From Musa acuminata AAA Group (Eukaryota > Streptophyta > Magnoliopsida > Zingiberales > Musaceae): a stretch of DNA of 64,000 bases. The notes below the pieces were generated by a model. That model had not been told where the DNA came from and made no database searches. It saw only the letters and a program-made list of their open reading frames with translations. Location of the stretch: the NCBI RefSeq assembly GCF_036884655.1, contig NC_088355.1, positions 18,418,501-18,482,500 on the forward strand. Direction: 5' to 3'. Shown piece after piece: positions 33,941 through 45,522 of this stretch; positions within the stretch are counted from its first letter, which is position 1; the number at the start of each line of letters is the position of its first letter. The position numbers and the translations under genes were made by a program.

Positions 33941-35434
33941 TGTTGGGAAATCATGGGGGGCGACATCATATGCGCAACGGAAGAACAAGAAAACAAAAAT
34001 CCTCGATTCCCAAAAAGATGTTCGTAGTCGTGCGAAGATAGGTGCGCAAAAAATATGCAAAACACAAAACTGCGTATAGAGATTGTGTTACCTAGGGAGA
34101 TCGTATATCCTTGTTTCCTTGCAGATCCTTAAGAGAGGGTGAAGGAGGTCAAGCGTCCTCCTCTCTAGCGGTGATCCACATAGCAGGGTTGTGACGACGC
34201 TCCTCAAAACTCCAGGCCTACTCTGAGGTGGAGAGGGAGAGGAGAATAGGAAAGGCAAGCAAAGACTCTAGCCTATGAGGCTGTGAATCCCTCATATTTA
34301 TAGAGATCCCGTGTCAAACCCTAATGGGTCCTTCCCTAGTCGGTATTGGATCTGCATCCAATAAGACAAGGGCTCCGTCGGATATCTCATATCCGAACCT
34401 CTACTCATCGCAATGCCTACCATATGTGTGTGACCCTCTAGGCCCAATATCGAGCTGGCCGTGAGTCATACCTGTCAGAACTCCTTCTAACTCAGTGAAT
34501 TATTATCTCTGTAATAATTCACTCGACTCATCGACTACGGACGTACTAAGCCACTACGCCGTAGTCCCTAGATGATACAGGGGAATCCAATCCATTGGAC
34601 CTGTCTGTCCTCAGTTACCATGTACCTATAGTCCCTCATCCATCTAATATCCCAGAGACCGTATATCGAGCATGGTGCTGTCAGACCCATTCGGTTTCTA
34701 CTCAAGTCTCGCTCTAATCGGATTCTCCCGGAGAACTCTTTCTCTCTCAACCCGAATGACCCTGGCCAGGGATTTGTCTGAGCAAGAACACATGGGATAT
34801 TCCTCTCATGACGCCGAGAGTGGATGATCCTCTGTCGACACTCAATAGCCCTCGTAAGGTCGACTACCACTCCCAATGACCAGCTGTACTAGATCTGGGA
34901 TAGCCAAACCTATAAGTTTGGTATCAAAGAGTGGAGCACTCATACAGGACATCCTTGGTGTCTCAAGTCTAAGGACCAGATACACCACTAGGACTACGGA
35001 ATCGCTGTCTGACAATAAGGCATCATCAACCATCCAGCATTCCGTAAGCGGTTCAATCAGTGAACTCATTCTCCAATGAGCACCTGTACTGTATCCCTAG
35101 TGTCCCTACACGAGCAGCTATGAGACCAGTTGCATCCATCATATGGACTGGTATACAGCACACCAGTTTATCCGGTTATCACGATGTCCCTCTCGAGTTA
35201 CCTATGACCGGGATTATTTAGGATATGTGTTTAAAGGTGAATCGATCTCATTATCATGATCTCATCACGATCCGATTCCCATTGCACAAATCCAAGGACA
35301 TCACAATATATATATGCATTTATGCAATAGTTATAAAGGGATATACGCCAAAATATAATAAGCAAAAAGATTCTGTATCAAGTCACACGTGCCATCACTC
35401 ACGTGATTGGCTTGCTTGGCACCTATGACTAGCA
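33941..35434 (-). repeat. 5' LTR of element F
   Basis: Same length (1494 bp) and near-identical to 26697-28190. The TATA box is at 34295-34302. The LTR-sense 75-codon frame is at 34842-35069. Confidence 0.9.
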
Positions 35435-36103
35435 GATGTGTGTAAGAGGTCTTGGCAAATGTTTAAGAACTCTGAACTTGTGAAAAAGATTTTGCGTTCT
35501 CTTTCTAAGAAGTGGAATTCAAAAGTAACGGCTTTACAAGAAACAAAATTATCATTTGTTATCTAATCTATCTGTTGAGATAAGTGTGCAGGATTAACTA
35601 CGATGAAAGTAAGACATGCAGTAGGAGTTGCGCCGGAGTCATGACAATGATCATGTTGGGAGTTCGAGAGCTCGACGGAAGTTCGGACAGTCGTCGGAGG
35701 TTCTGCGGGAACAAATCCGAGAAGTCCAGAAGCTTGCCAAAGAAGCTCGTCAGAACTTGCCAAGTGGATAGTCGCAAATCCAGGAGTTTGCCGGAAGTCC
35801 GCAGGAGCATCACCGAGGGTTCATCGGATGATCGACGGAAGTTCGCCGGAAACTCGCCGGAAGAAGCGATTGACGCACCGGAGCAAGCTGCAAAAATTAT
35901 CTTAGGATTTATCGTAGTTAGCACTAATGATTAAGTTGAAAATGGGAGGTGATCCCATTAGCTTAATCTTGGGGCAATTGGGCCCCTGAAAAACCCAAAT
36001 TGGGCCGAATGGATCAACCCATTCGGACCCTAGTTGTTGTGGGAGGTGCAACCGGCCAAGCCAGGAGGTAGCACCGCTTGGGCTAAGTATCCCAGGGAGA
36101 CTG
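35435..36103 (+). mobile_element. Relic element G, left part: gag fragment fused to LTR
   Basis: 35435-35549 matches the family gag around GKCFSDFELVNKILRSLSKK, with shifts. It then passes straight into LTR sequence (TCATTTGTTATCTAATCTAT...GTGCAGGATTAACTACG) without body, polypurine tract or the first 35 or so LTR bases, so an internal deletion joined gag to the LTR. The LTR is split at 36103 by element H and resumes at 45523. Confidence 0.82.
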
Positions 36104-36239
36104 TGTTAGGATCGAGAGCACTAAGAGGGGGGGGGGGTGAATTAGTGCAGCGGAAATCTTACAGCGATTTTTAAAAACGAAAGCTGCGTTCGTCCGATAA
36201 AAAACGATTTCGATATAAAAGCAGAATCACAGTGCAGTT

Positions 36240-36580
36240 TGCGTCTAAGCGCAGTTTTGCGTCTAAGCGCAGTTTGCGTCTAAACATAGTTTGCGTCTAA
36301 GCGCAGTTTGCGTCTAAGCACAGTTTGCGTCTAAGCACAGTTTGCGTCTAAACTCAGTTTTACGTCCAAACGCAGTTTTACGTCTAAACGCAGTTTTACG
36401 TCTAAACGCAGTTTTACGTCTAAACGCAGTTTTGCGTCTAAACGTAGTTTTACGTCTAAACGCAGTTTTACATCTAAACGCAGTTTTACGTCTAAACGCA
36501 GTTTTGCGTCTAAACGCAGTTTTACGTCTAAACGTAATTTTACGTCTAAATGTAGTTTTGCGTCTAAAAGCAGTTTTGAA
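36240..36580 (-). repeat. 18-bp minisatellite in the 3' LTR of H
   Basis: About 19 units of CGCAGTTTTACGTCTAAA and variants. Because 18 is divisible by three, the plus strand has a periodic open frame (36342-36602) repeating LRLNAV; this is a by-product of the repeat. Confidence 0.92.
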
Positions 36581-37110
36581 CCTTGAAAAGCGTTTTACGT
36601 AGAAAGCAATTTGCAGTTATAAATGGAATCCGAATGTAAGCGTAAATTGCAGTGTGAAGATCGTACGAAAACACGATTTACGTTTGAATGCAGATTCTGA
36701 AAGATCAGAGCTTAGAAACTCGTTCGTAAAGGTGCAGAGGGCAGTAGCAATGTAGGAGGTTTGTAGTAATGATAAAGTGCTCAAGGTAAAAGCAAACCAG
36801 AGATTTAGAGTGGTTCGGTCAGTCTTGACCTACTCCACTTTTGGCTTCCTCCTCCGACGAGGTCACCGACGTCAACTAGCTGCCTTCCTTCAATGGGCGA
36901 AGGCTAACTGCCCTTTTACAGTTTCTCTCCTTTTGACAGGCTCAGGAGACAACCTTTACAGATCCTTTCTCTCCTCTCTTTACAACTCAAGACTTGAAGA
37001 ACAGAAGGAGGAGAACTTTAGGACTTTACACAAATTTGAGCTCTTAGAATCACTGAAAAGATCAAGAATTCGGTGTGGATCTGTATCTTTTCAGTGTTGA
37101 ATGGGTGGGG

Positions 37111-37118
37111 TATTTATA
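37111..37118 (-). promoter_or_regulatory. TATA box in the 3' LTR of H
   Basis: GGGGCCTATAAATACCCC on the minus strand. The functional copy for genomic RNA is in the right LTR at 44569-44576. Confidence 0.75.
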
Positions 37119-38078
37119 GGCCCCATCTCAGTTCAAATTTGGAGCTCAAAATGATCAAATCGATCAAATCCCAGAATTCCGGGATCAGGCGGTTGCACCT
37201 CTTGATTGGAGAGGTGGCACCGCCTGGCAGAGCTCGAAGACTGAGCTCAGGCGATTGCACCTCTCTGCCAGAGCTCGAAGACTGAGCTCGGTGGTTGCAC
37301 CGCCTGGCAGAGCTCGAAGACTGAGCTCGGTGGTTGCATCACCAAAACTGAGCTCAGGCTGATGCACCTCTCTGCCAGAGCTCGAAACTTGAGCTCTGGC
37401 GGTGCTACCTCTTGACAGAGGAGGTTGCACCACCCAGTCTCGCTTGGAGACTGAGCCCTGGGCGATTGCACCTCTTGGCTGGGGCGGTTGCACCGCCCAG
37501 TCTCGCAGCCCTGGCGGTTGCACCTCCTGGCCTAGGCGGTTGCACTGCCTGGTGCAATCAGGGTCCGAATGGTTCGCTCCATTCGGCCCAATTTGAATCT
37601 TTTCAGGGGCCCAATTGCCCCAAGATTAAGCTAATGGGATCACCTCCCATTTTCAAGCTTAATCATCGTGCTAACTACGATTAACTCTAAGACAACTTCT
37701 GCAGCTATGCTCCGATGCGTCAATCGCTTCTTCCGGCGAGTTTCCGGCGAACTTCCGTTGATCATCCGATAAACCCTCGGTGATCCTTCTGCGGACATCC
37801 GGCATACTCCTGGACTTTGCGACGATCCACTTGGCGAGTTCCGACGAGCTTCGCTTGGCAAGCTTCTGGACTTCTCGGATCTGTTCTCGCTGAACCTCCG
37901 ACGACCGTCCGAACTTCCGTCGAACTCTTGAACTCCCAACATGATCATGATCTTGACTCCGGCGCAACACCTGCTGCTTGTCTTACTCTCATCGTAGTTA
38001 ATCCTGCACACTTATCTCAACACATAGATTAGATAACAAATGACAATTGACTTCATCATCAAAATCCGAGATTCAACA

Positions 38079-38092
38079 ATCTCCCCCTTTTT
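38079..38092 (-). other. Polypurine tract of element H
   Basis: AAAAAGGGGGAGAT on the minus strand directly before the 3' LTR. Confidence 0.92.
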
Positions 38093-38895
38093 GATGATGA
38101 CAATCAATTGATAAAGGAGTTGTCCTTAACTCCCCCTATCTATATGCCATAGTTGAGATAAGTCAACCTTGAATTCAAGACCTAAGAATTCAAGTGACGT
38201 ATTGATAAGTTAGATCAGTTAAACTTATCAATGCTCCCATCATGATGCCCATCATGATGTATCTCTTCAAGAATGATGTCAAGGCATGACATACATCATC
38301 AAGTTTGTATGATAGTGTTTGTAACTATTCATCATGTAATCATATAAAGCTACGAAGGACTTTTACATGATGCACACATTTGAGATTTTCTAGCAAGTTT
38401 GCATTTACTTCACAAGATAGAATATCAAATCAAGACATGATGCAAACTATAGCACATGTTCACATATCTCTTGGTGATGCAAGGATGGCATAACTATAAC
38501 ATTGTTTATAGCATCACTCAAGTATTTGCAACTATGACATAGACATGATTATGGCAGTTCAGCTATGACATAGTGTTTATCAATTCATATGTTTCTCCCC
38601 CTTTGTCATCAACAAAAAGCATGATAGCATTATCAAGCACATAAAAGAAGTCATGACACATATAATACTTTGAATATCTCTTTATTGTTTGTTGCTTGAA
38701 GGAGGAAAGTCATTTTTCAAAAAGTTTTCATAAGAGTGTACAGGAAAATCCCATTTTTAGCATACAAACCGAAAAATGAACTTCTTACATGCATTTGGTT
38801 AAAAATATTTATCACATATTTTGCAACATGTTATTTGATCAAGCGTTGTCAAGGCATGTAATAGTAATAACATCCGAAAAATAATTTTAACTAGT
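38093..38895 (-). other. Untranslated region between pol and polypurine tract of H
   Basis: About 800 bp without an open frame, so no envelope-like third gene. A second PPT-like tract, GACAAAGGGGGAGAAAC, lies at 38591-38607 preceded by TTTTTGTTGAT; the same motif occurs in A, B, K and L. Confidence 0.8.
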
Positions 38896-41800
38896 TTAAG
38901 TATTCGGACACATCAACATTCCTAATTCTCTTCTTATGTAATCAAATTGTTCTTCACATAGGGGTTTTGTAAAGATATTAGCTAGTTGATGTTTGGTATC
39001 AATAAACTCTATGGTTACATCATGATTAGTGACATGATCTCGTATAAAGTGATGTCTAATATCAATGTGTTTTGTTCTTGAGTGTTGTATAGGATTTTTA
39101 GTTAAGCATATTGCACTCGTGTTATCACATTTAATGGGAATATCTTTAAGATTCACTTTGTAATCTTCTAAAGTGTTTTTCATCCATACAACTTGTGCAC
39201 AGCATGCACTTGCTGCAATGTATTCAGCTTCGGTTGTTGATAGAGCAACCGAGTTTTGTTTCTTAGATGACCAGGATACAAGGGCATGTCCTAAAAATTG
39301 ACATGAACCTGATGTGCTTTTTCTGTCTAGTCTACAGCCAGCGAAGTCCGCATCAGCATAAGCTGTTAATTCAAAATTTTCTGATTTTGGGTACCATAAT
39401 CCTAGATTGGTAGTTCCATTAAGATATTTGAGTATTCTTTTGACTGCTTTGAGATGAGATATCTTAGGGTCTGATTGAAATCTAGCACAAAGTCCTACAC
39501 TGAACATGATGTCTGGTCTGGTGGCAGTGAGGTAAAGTGAACTTCCTATCATACCCCTATAGGTTTTTTGATCGAAGCTTTCTCCATTTTCATCAATTTC
39601 TAACTTAGTGGAGGTGCTCATAGGAGTGTCAATGGCTTTTGAATTATTCATTTTGAACTTTTTTAGCAAACTCACAGCATATTTGGTTTGACTAATAAAG
39701 ATGTCATTGCTTAGTTGTTTGATTTGTAGGCCTAAGAAGAATGTTAACTCTCCCATTAGACTCATTTCGAATTCATGACTCATAGTTTTCGCAAAGGATT
39801 CACAAAGAGATTCATTTGTAGAACCAAAGATAATATCATCAACATAAATTTGAACAATGAGAAAATTATTTTCAAAGTTCTTGATGAATAATGTAGTATC
39901 AACCTTGCCTTTTATGAAATTATTTTCAATAAGAAAAGAACTAAGTCTCTCATACCAAGCCCTAGGAGCTTGTTTTAAACCATAGAGAGCTTTAGTTAAT
40001 CTAAACACATGATTAGGGAGACTATTATTTTCAAATCCAGGAGGTTGTTCAACATAGACTTCTTCGGAAATAAAGCCATTAAGAAAGGCGCTTTTAACAT
40101 CCATTTGAAACAACTTAAAATTATTACTGCTAGCGTAGGCAAGGAGCATCCTTATGGCTTCCAATCGTGCCACAGGAGCGAAGGTTTCTTCGTAATCGAT
40201 ACCTTCTTCTTGGTTGAAACCTTTGGCCACTAATCTAGCCTTGTTTCTAACCACGATACCATTTTCATTTTGCTTGTTTCTGAAGACCCATTTAGTACCA
40301 ATAACTAGATGATCATTTGGCCTAGGAACAAGCTTCCACACTTCATTTCTCTCAAATTGATTTAATTCATCTTGCATTACGATAATCCATGAATCATCTT
40401 TCATGGCTTCATCAACGCATTTGGGTTCAATTTGGGAGAGAAAGGCGGCATTTGCACAAAAGGTTTTAAGAGAAGATCGTGTTTGAACTCCCTTTGATGT
40501 GTCTCCTAAGATTAGCTCCTTAGGATGAGCATCTACATACTTCCAATCCTTGGGTAAGGAAATCTGAGAAGTGGATGCATCCAAGTTGCTAGTTGGAGAT
40601 GGGGTCTTGTTTAAATTTAAAGAATCAAAATTAACATCATCGTCAAGATCATTTTTCGTGATTTCAGAAGTCTCATTGAAAACAACATGAATGGATTCTT
40701 CAATAATTAGAGTTCTTTTATTAAAGATACGAAAGGCTTTAGAAACTGTAGAATAACCAAGAAAGATTCCTTCATCGGATTTAGCATCAAATTTTCCTAA
40801 GTTGTCTTTTTCATTCAAGATAAAACACTTACACCCAAAGACTTTGAAATATGAAACGTTGGGTTTTTTATTGTTCCATAACTCATAGGGAGTTTTGGTT
40901 AGTAGAGGTCTCACTAGAACTCTATTTAAGATATAGCATGCAGTATTTACGGCTTCGGCCCAAAAATATTTGGGTAGGTTATGTTCATTCAACATGGTTC
41001 TTGCCATTTCTTGTAAATTTCGATTTTTTCTTTCTACAACTCCATTTTGTTGAGGGTTTCTAGGAGTAGAGAAATTATGGTTGTATCCATTGAGTTCACA
41101 AAATTCTTGGAAATCATGGTTTTGAAATTCACCACCATGATCACTTCTAATTGACGAAATCATAGAACCTTTCTCATTCTGAACGAGTTTGCAAAACTTG
41201 GTAAAAGATCTAAGGCATTCACTTTTCTGTTTTAAAAAGTAAGTCCATGTGTATCTGCTATAGTCATCTATGATGACGAAAGCGTATTTGCTACCTCCTA
41301 GGCTTGATGTGGAGATGGGTCCGAACAAGTCCATATGGATCAATTGTAAGGGCCTAGAGGTGCTTACTTGATTTTTAGATTTGAAGCTACTCTTAATTTG
41401 TTTACCTAATTGGCAGGCATCACATACATTATCTTTGATGAACTTGATATGAGGAATTCCTCTTACAAGTTCTTTGGATGATATTTGAGTGATTAGCTTC
41501 ATGCTAGCATGACCTAATCTTCTGTGCCATATCCAAGCATTCTCATTTAAAGCAGAAAAACATGTTTCATTACATAAATCATTGATGTCAATAGTGGATA
41601 CGTTATTTTGTTTTAATGCAATCATAGATATGTTTTTGTGAGGTTTTTCAATGACGCAAGCATTAGATTCAAATCTGATAATATATCCTTTATCACACAA
41701 TTGACTAATGCTCAGGAGGTTATGTTTTAGACCATCAACTAGCAAAACATCTTCAATAGAAAAGTTGGATTTGTTACCTATGGTTCCTTTGCCAATAATT

Positions 41801-41946
41801 TTACCCTTGTTGTTGTCTCCGAAGGTGACATATCCTTCGTTTATGCTAGTGAGCTTAGAGAATTGGGATGAATCTCCGGTCATATGCCTTGAGCATCCAC
41901 TGTCAAGGTACCATCTCTTGCTCCTAGCTTGCGATGGTTTAGTTTT
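38896..41946 (-). CDS. pol: Pol polyprotein of element H (protease, integrase, RT, RNase H)
   Basis: Continues the gag frame after one TAG codon (41947-41949). Domains in order: aspartic protease start [14 protein letters not shown] just after the stop; GAG-pre-integrase [12 protein letters not shown]; integrase with the zinc-binding [28 protein letters not shown] and [16 protein letters not shown] (DDE residues present); reverse transcriptase with [12 protein letters not shown] and [10 protein letters not shown]; RNase H with [28 protein letters not shown] and the [13 protein letters not shown] end. From the first methionine (41883) the frame is 995 codons without interruption. The enzymes would copy and integrate element RNA, perhaps including RNA of gag-only relatives. 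Whether the TAG is read through is unknown. Confidence 0.95.
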   Translation of the reverse strand, partial: KTKPSQARSKRWYLDSGCSRHMTGDSSQFSKLTSINEGYVTFGDNNKGKIIGKGTIGNKSNFSIEDVLLVDGLKHNLLSISQLCDKGYIIRFESNACVIEKPHKNISMIALKQNNVSTIDINDLCNETCFSALNENAWIWHRRLGHASMKLITQISSKELVRGIPHIKFIKDNVCDACQLGKQIKSSFKSKNQVSTSRPLQLIHMDLFGPISTSSLGGSKYAFVIIDDYSRYTWTYFLKQKSECLRSFTKFCKLVQNEKGSMISSIRSDHGGEFQNHDFQEFCELNGYNHNFSTPRNPQQNGVVERKNRNLQEMARTMLNEHNLPKYFWAEAVNTACYILNRVLVRPLLTKTPYELWNNKKPNVSYFKVFGCKCFILNEKDNLGKFDAKSDEGIFLGYSTVSKAFRIFNKRTLIIEESIHVVFNETSEITKNDLDDDVNFDSLNLNKTPSPTSNLDASTSQISLPKDWKYVDAHPKELILGDTSKGVQTRSSLKTFCANAAFLSQIEPKCVDEAMKDDSWIIVMQDELNQFERNEVWKLVPRPNDHLVIGTKWVFRNKQNENGIVVRNKARLVAKGFNQEEGIDYEETFAPVARLEAIRMLLAYASSNNFKLFQMDVKSAFLNGFISEEVYVEQPPGFENNSLPNHVFRLTKALYGLKQAPRAWYERLSSFLIENNFIKGKVDTTLFIKNFENNFLIVQIYVDDIIFGSTNESLCESFAKTMSHEFEMSLMGELTFFLGLQIKQLSNDIFISQTKYAVSLLKKFKMNNSKAIDTPMSTSTKLEIDENGESFDQKTYRGMIGSSLYLTATRPDIMFSVGLCARFQSDPKISHLKAVKRILKYLNGTTNLGLWYPKSENFELTAYADADFAGCRLDRKSTSGSCQFLGHALVSWSSKKQNSVALSTTEAEYIAASACCAQVVWMKNTLEDYKVNLKDIPIKCDNTSAICLTKNPIQHSRTKHIDIRHHFIRDHVTNHDVTIEFIDTKHQLANIFTKPLCEEQFDYIRRELGMLMCPNT

Positions 41947-43524
41947 CTACAAGAAAAGATGATGTTTAGGTACCCATTTGCTTTTGGGTTCCTCACAAAT
42001 AGATCTACATTTTTTATCATGTTGCATAGAATTTGTCATGGTTCCTTTAGGAACCCATATCAATTTGTTTGGACTCAATTTCCTGAATGGACAATAATGT
42101 GTCTTGTGACCAAACTTGCAACAAAAGTTGCATTTGCTTCTAACATGTAAGATGGGCCCTTTTACAAAGGTAGTTGGATTTTGGTGAGGACTCCTCATAA
42201 ATCCAATCCCACTTCTTTTGGGAGCATGACCCTTGTTTGTAAGGATCATGTTTAATGACTTGCTACCAACCTCGAATTTCTTCAAGGTGTCCTTAAGTAG
42301 CAAGTTTTCTTTTTGACAGATTTCTAGATCATGACATTTTATACATGAATTTAAACTATCATGATATTCGATTTTTAACTTATTAAAATCACAAGTAAGA
42401 CTATCATGTACCTTTTTTAGCAATTTGTATTTTCTATTTATAACTTTGCATTCATCAAATAAATCATGGAAGGCATTTAATAATTCATCGAAAGATAAAT
42501 CAGCATCTAATAAATCCATTACCTCCTCTCCGATGGCCATTAAGGCGTAATGAGCAACTTGCTCGGTGTTGGACTCCTCTTCTTCAGATGCGCTCGAGTC
42601 ATCCCATGTTGCTTGAAGAGCCTTCTTCTTTGATGTTCTTCTTTTGACTTGGGGACAATCATTCTTGTAGTGTCCCGGCTTTTTACATTCGTAGCAGATC
42701 ACTTGGTCCTTCTTGGGTTCAAGTTTATTTTTCACATCGTTTTTAAACTTGTTTCTTTTGAAGAATTTCTTAAACTTTTTTGTCAAAAGTGCTAAGTCAT
42801 CATCACAGTTCTCATCACTTGAGTTTTCTCTCAAGTGGCATTCAGAAGTTTTAAGTGCCATATCCTTCCTGTTCTTTGGAAGGATGTCTTCTTGCTCTTC
42901 ATGAGCTTTGCAAGTCATTTCGTAGGTCATTAATGACCCGATTAGTTCTTCAAGAGGGAAGTTGCGCAGATCTTTTGCCTCTTGAATAGCAGTGACTTTA
43001 GGATCCCAACTTTTAGGAAGGGATCTTAGTATTTTATTTACGAGTTCAAAATCCGAAAAACTTTTTCCGAGTCCTTTTAGACCGTTGACGACATCCGTGA
43101 AACGGGTAAACATGTCGCCAATGGTTTCACTCGGTTTCATTCGGAAAAGTTCAAAAGAATGCAGCAACAGATTGATTTTTGACTCTTTCACTCTACTTGT
43201 GCCCTCGTGGGTCACTTCAAGTGTGTGCCAAATATCAAATGCAGTTTCGCAAGTTGAAACACGATTAAACTCGTTTTTATCAAGTGCGCAAAATAAGGCA
43301 TTCATAGCCTTTGCATTAAGAGCGAAAGCCTTCTTTTCCAACTCATTCCAATCGATCATTGGAAGAGAAGACTTTGAAAATCCGTTTTCAACAAGGTTCC
43401 ACAGTTCAAAATCCATAGAAATAAGAAAGATCCTCATTCGGGTCTTCCAGTAGGTGTAGTCCGTTCCACTGAACATGGGTGGACGTGTAATAGAATGCCC
43501 CTCTTGGTTTCCGGCGTATGCCAT
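41947..43524 (-). CDS. gag: Gag protein of element H
   Basis: Structural protein that packs element RNA into virus-like particles in the cytoplasm. 525 residues starting MAYAGNQEGHSITRPP shortly after the primer site. The N-terminal half has the copia Gag domain (GTDYTYWKTRMRIFL, AKAMNALFCALDKNEF, FTRFTDVVNGLK). A charged linker follows, then two CCHC zinc knuckles: CYECKKPGHYKNDC (about residues 275-290) and CNFCCKFGHKTHYC (about 465-480). It ends at PKHHLFL followed by TAG, and pol continues in the same frame. The broken gags of A, B and K align well in the first half but lack the zinc-knuckle region. Confidence 0.94.
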   Translation of the reverse strand: MAYAGNQEGHSITRPPMFSGTDYTYWKTRMRIFLISMDFELWNLVENGFSKSSLPMIDWNELEKKAFALNAKAMNALFCALDKNEFNRVSTCETAFDIWHTLEVTHEGTSRVKESKINLLLHSFELFRMKPSETIGDMFTRFTDVVNGLKGLGKSFSDFELVNKILRSLPKSWDPKVTAIQEAKDLRNFPLEELIGSLMTYEMTCKAHEEQEDILPKNRKDMALKTSECHLRENSSDENCDDDLALLTKKFKKFFKRNKFKNDVKNKLEPKKDQVICYECKKPGHYKNDCPQVKRRTSKKKALQATWDDSSASEEEESNTEQVAHYALMAIGEEVMDLLDADLSFDELLNAFHDLFDECKVINRKYKLLKKVHDSLTCDFNKLKIEYHDSLNSCIKCHDLEICQKENLLLKDTLKKFEVGSKSLNMILTNKGHAPKRSGIGFMRSPHQNPTTFVKGPILHVRSKCNFCCKFGHKTHYCPFRKLSPNKLIWVPKGTMTNSMQHDKKCRSICEEPKSKWVPKHHLFL

Positions 43525-43559
43525 CTCTCTTGGGTTTTAATCCTTTAGAGAGTTAACCT

Positions 43560-43574
43560 TGCTCTGATACCAAT
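43560..43574 (-). other. Primer-binding site of element H
   Basis: AATTGGTATCAGAGC on the minus strand directly after the 5' LTR, full tRNA-iMet-type match. Confidence 0.92.
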
Positions 43575-45522
43575 TGTTAGGATCGAGAGCACTAAGAGGG
43601 GGGGGGGGGGGGGTGAATTAGTGCAGCGGAAATCTTACAGCGATTTTTAAAAACGAAAGCTGCGTTCGTCCGATAAAAAATGATTTCGATATAAAAGCAG
43701 AATCACAGTGCAGTTTGCGTCTAAGCGCAGTTTTGCGTCTAAGCGCAGTTTGCGTCTAAACACAGTTTGCGTCTAAGCGCAGTTTGCGTCTAAGCACAGT
43801 TTGCGTCTAAGCGCAGTTTGCGTCTAAACTCAGTTTTACGTCCAAACGCAGTTTTACGACTAAACGCAGTTTTACGTCTAAACGCAGTTTTACGTCTAAA
43901 CGCAGTTTTGCGTCTAAACGTAGTTTTACGTCTAAACACAGTTTTACGTCTAAACGCAGTTTTGCGTCTAAACGTAGTTTTACGTCTAAACGTAATTTTA
44001 CGTCTAAATGTAGTTTTACGTCTAAAAGCAGTTTTGAACCTTGAAAAGCGTTTTACGTAGAAAGCAATTTGCAGTTATAAATGGAATCCGAATGTAAGCG
44101 TAAACTGTAGTGTGAAGATCGTACGAAAACACGATTTACGTTTGAATGCAGATTCTGAAAGATCAGAGCTTAGAAACTCGTTCGTAAAGGCGCAGAGGGC
44201 AGTAGCAATGTAGGAGGTTTGCAGTAATGATAAAGTGCTCAAGGTAAAAGCAAACCAGAGATTTAGAGTGGTTCGGTCAGTCTTGACCTACTCCACTTTT
44301 GGCTTCCTCCTCCGACGAGGTCACCGACGTCAACTAGCTGCCTTCCTTCAATGGGCGAAGGCTAACTGCCCTTTTACAGTTTCTCTCCTTTTGACAGGCT
44401 CAGGAGACAACCTTTACAGATCCTTTCTCTCCTCTCTTTACAACTCAAGACTTGAAGAACAGAAGGAGGAGAACTTTAGGACTTTACACAAATTTGAGCT
44501 CTTAGAATCACTGAAAAGATCAAGAATTCGGTGTGGATCTGTATCTTTTCAGTGCTGAATGGGTGGGGTATTTATAGGCCCCATCCCAGTTCAAATTTGG
44601 AGCTCAAAACGATCAAATCGATCAAATCCCAGAATTCCGGGATCAGGCGGTTGCACCTCTTGACTGGAGAGGTGGCACCGCCTGGCAGAGCTCGAAGACT
44701 GAGCTCAGGCGATTGCACCTCTCTGCTAGAGCTCGAAGACTGAGCTCGGTGGTTGCACCACCTGGCAGAGCTCGAAGACTGAGCTCGGTGGTTGCATCAC
44801 CAAAATTGAGCTCAGGCTGATGCACCTCTCTACCAAAGCTCGAAACTTGAGCTCTGGCGGTGCTACCTCTTGACAGAGGGGGTTGCACCGCCCAGTCTCG
44901 CTTGGAGACTGAGCCCTGGGCGGTTGCACCTCTTGGCTGGGGCAGTTGCACCGCCCAGTCTCGCAGCCCTGGCGGTTGCACCTCCTGGCCTAGGCGGTTG
45001 CACCGCCTGGTGCAATCAGGGTCCGAATGGCCCAATTTGAATCTTTTCAGGGGCCCAATTGCCCCAAGATTAAGCTAATGGGATCACCTCCCATTTTCAA
45101 GCTTAATCATCGTGCTAACTACGATTAACTCTAAGACAACTTCTGCAGCTATGCTCCGATGCGTCAATCGCTTCTTCCGGCGAGTTTCCGGCGAACTTCC
45201 GTCGATCATCCGTTAAACCCTCGGTGATCCTTCTGCGGACATCCGGCATACTCCTGGACTTTGCGACGATCCACTTGGCGAGTTCCGACGAGCTTCGCTT
45301 GGCAAGCTTCTGGACTTCTCGGATCTGTTCTCGCTGAACCTTCGACGACCGTCCGAACTTCCGTCGAACTCTCGAACTCCCAACGTGATCATGATCTTGA
45401 CTCCGGCGCAACACCTGCTACTTGTCTTACTCTCATCGTAGTTAATCCTGCACACTTATCTCAACACATAGATTAGATAACAAATGACAATTGACTTCAT
45501 CATCAAAATCCGAGATTCAACA
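43575..45522 (-). repeat. 5' LTR of element H
   Basis: Same ends as the left LTR and nearly the same sequence. It has a longer poly-G tract (about 43599-43612), a slightly shorter minisatellite (about 43710-44030), a TATA box at 44569-44576 (minus) and the U3 array at about 44643-45020. It drives the genomic RNA. Confidence 0.93.
44569..44576 (-). promoter_or_regulatory. TATA box in the 5' LTR of H
   Basis: GGGGCCTATAAATACCCC on the minus strand, about 1 kb before the primer site and gag. Best candidate for the live promoter of this element. Confidence 0.78.

Larger units (their letters stand above)
26697..35434 (-). mobile_element. Element F: full-length but inactivated copia-type element
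   Basis: Two LTRs of 1494 bp (26697-28190 and 33941-35434), primer site next to the right LTR, gag-pol between, polypurine tract next to the left LTR, all on the minus strand. The LTR copies look very similar, so insertion was fairly recent. The coding region has several in-frame stops and at least one frameshift. Flanks are GGTTC (left) and GATGT (right), so no target duplication is visible. That fits the inverted arrangement described for fragment I. Confidence 0.9.
36104..38078 (-). repeat. 3' LTR of element H
   Basis: Plus strand TGTTAGGATCGAGAGC to CGAGATTCAACA. Contains the poly-G tract near its left end, the 18-bp minisatellite, a TATA box (37111-37118, minus) and the GGTGCAACC-type U3 array (about 37185-37560). 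Confidence 0.93.
36104..45522 (-). mobile_element. Element H: near-complete autonomous copia retrotransposon
   Basis: LTRs at 36104-38078 and 43575-45522, minus orientation, flanked on both sides by GACTG, a perfect 5-bp target duplication inside relic G. Gag (43524-41947) and Pol (41883-38896, with upstream in-frame codons) cover every enzyme needed. The LTRs look almost identical apart from minisatellite unit number. This is the youngest insertion in the window and the only family member here with pol. The long LTRs and Gag type suggest the SIRE/Maximus group, which a phylogeny should confirm. Confidence 0.95.

Noticed and set aside
36342..36602. Repeat protein of LRLNAV units
   Set aside because: A by-product of the 18-bp minisatellite, whose unit length is a multiple of three; it is antisense to the element.
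36777..37100. 107-codon frame also present at 44235-44558
   Set aside because: It is antisense to element H and identical only because the two LTRs are near-identical; no independent copy supports it.
38093..38895. Possible envelope-like third gene of element H, as in some SIRE-type elements
   Set aside because: No frame of useful length exists between the pol stop and the polypurine tract.
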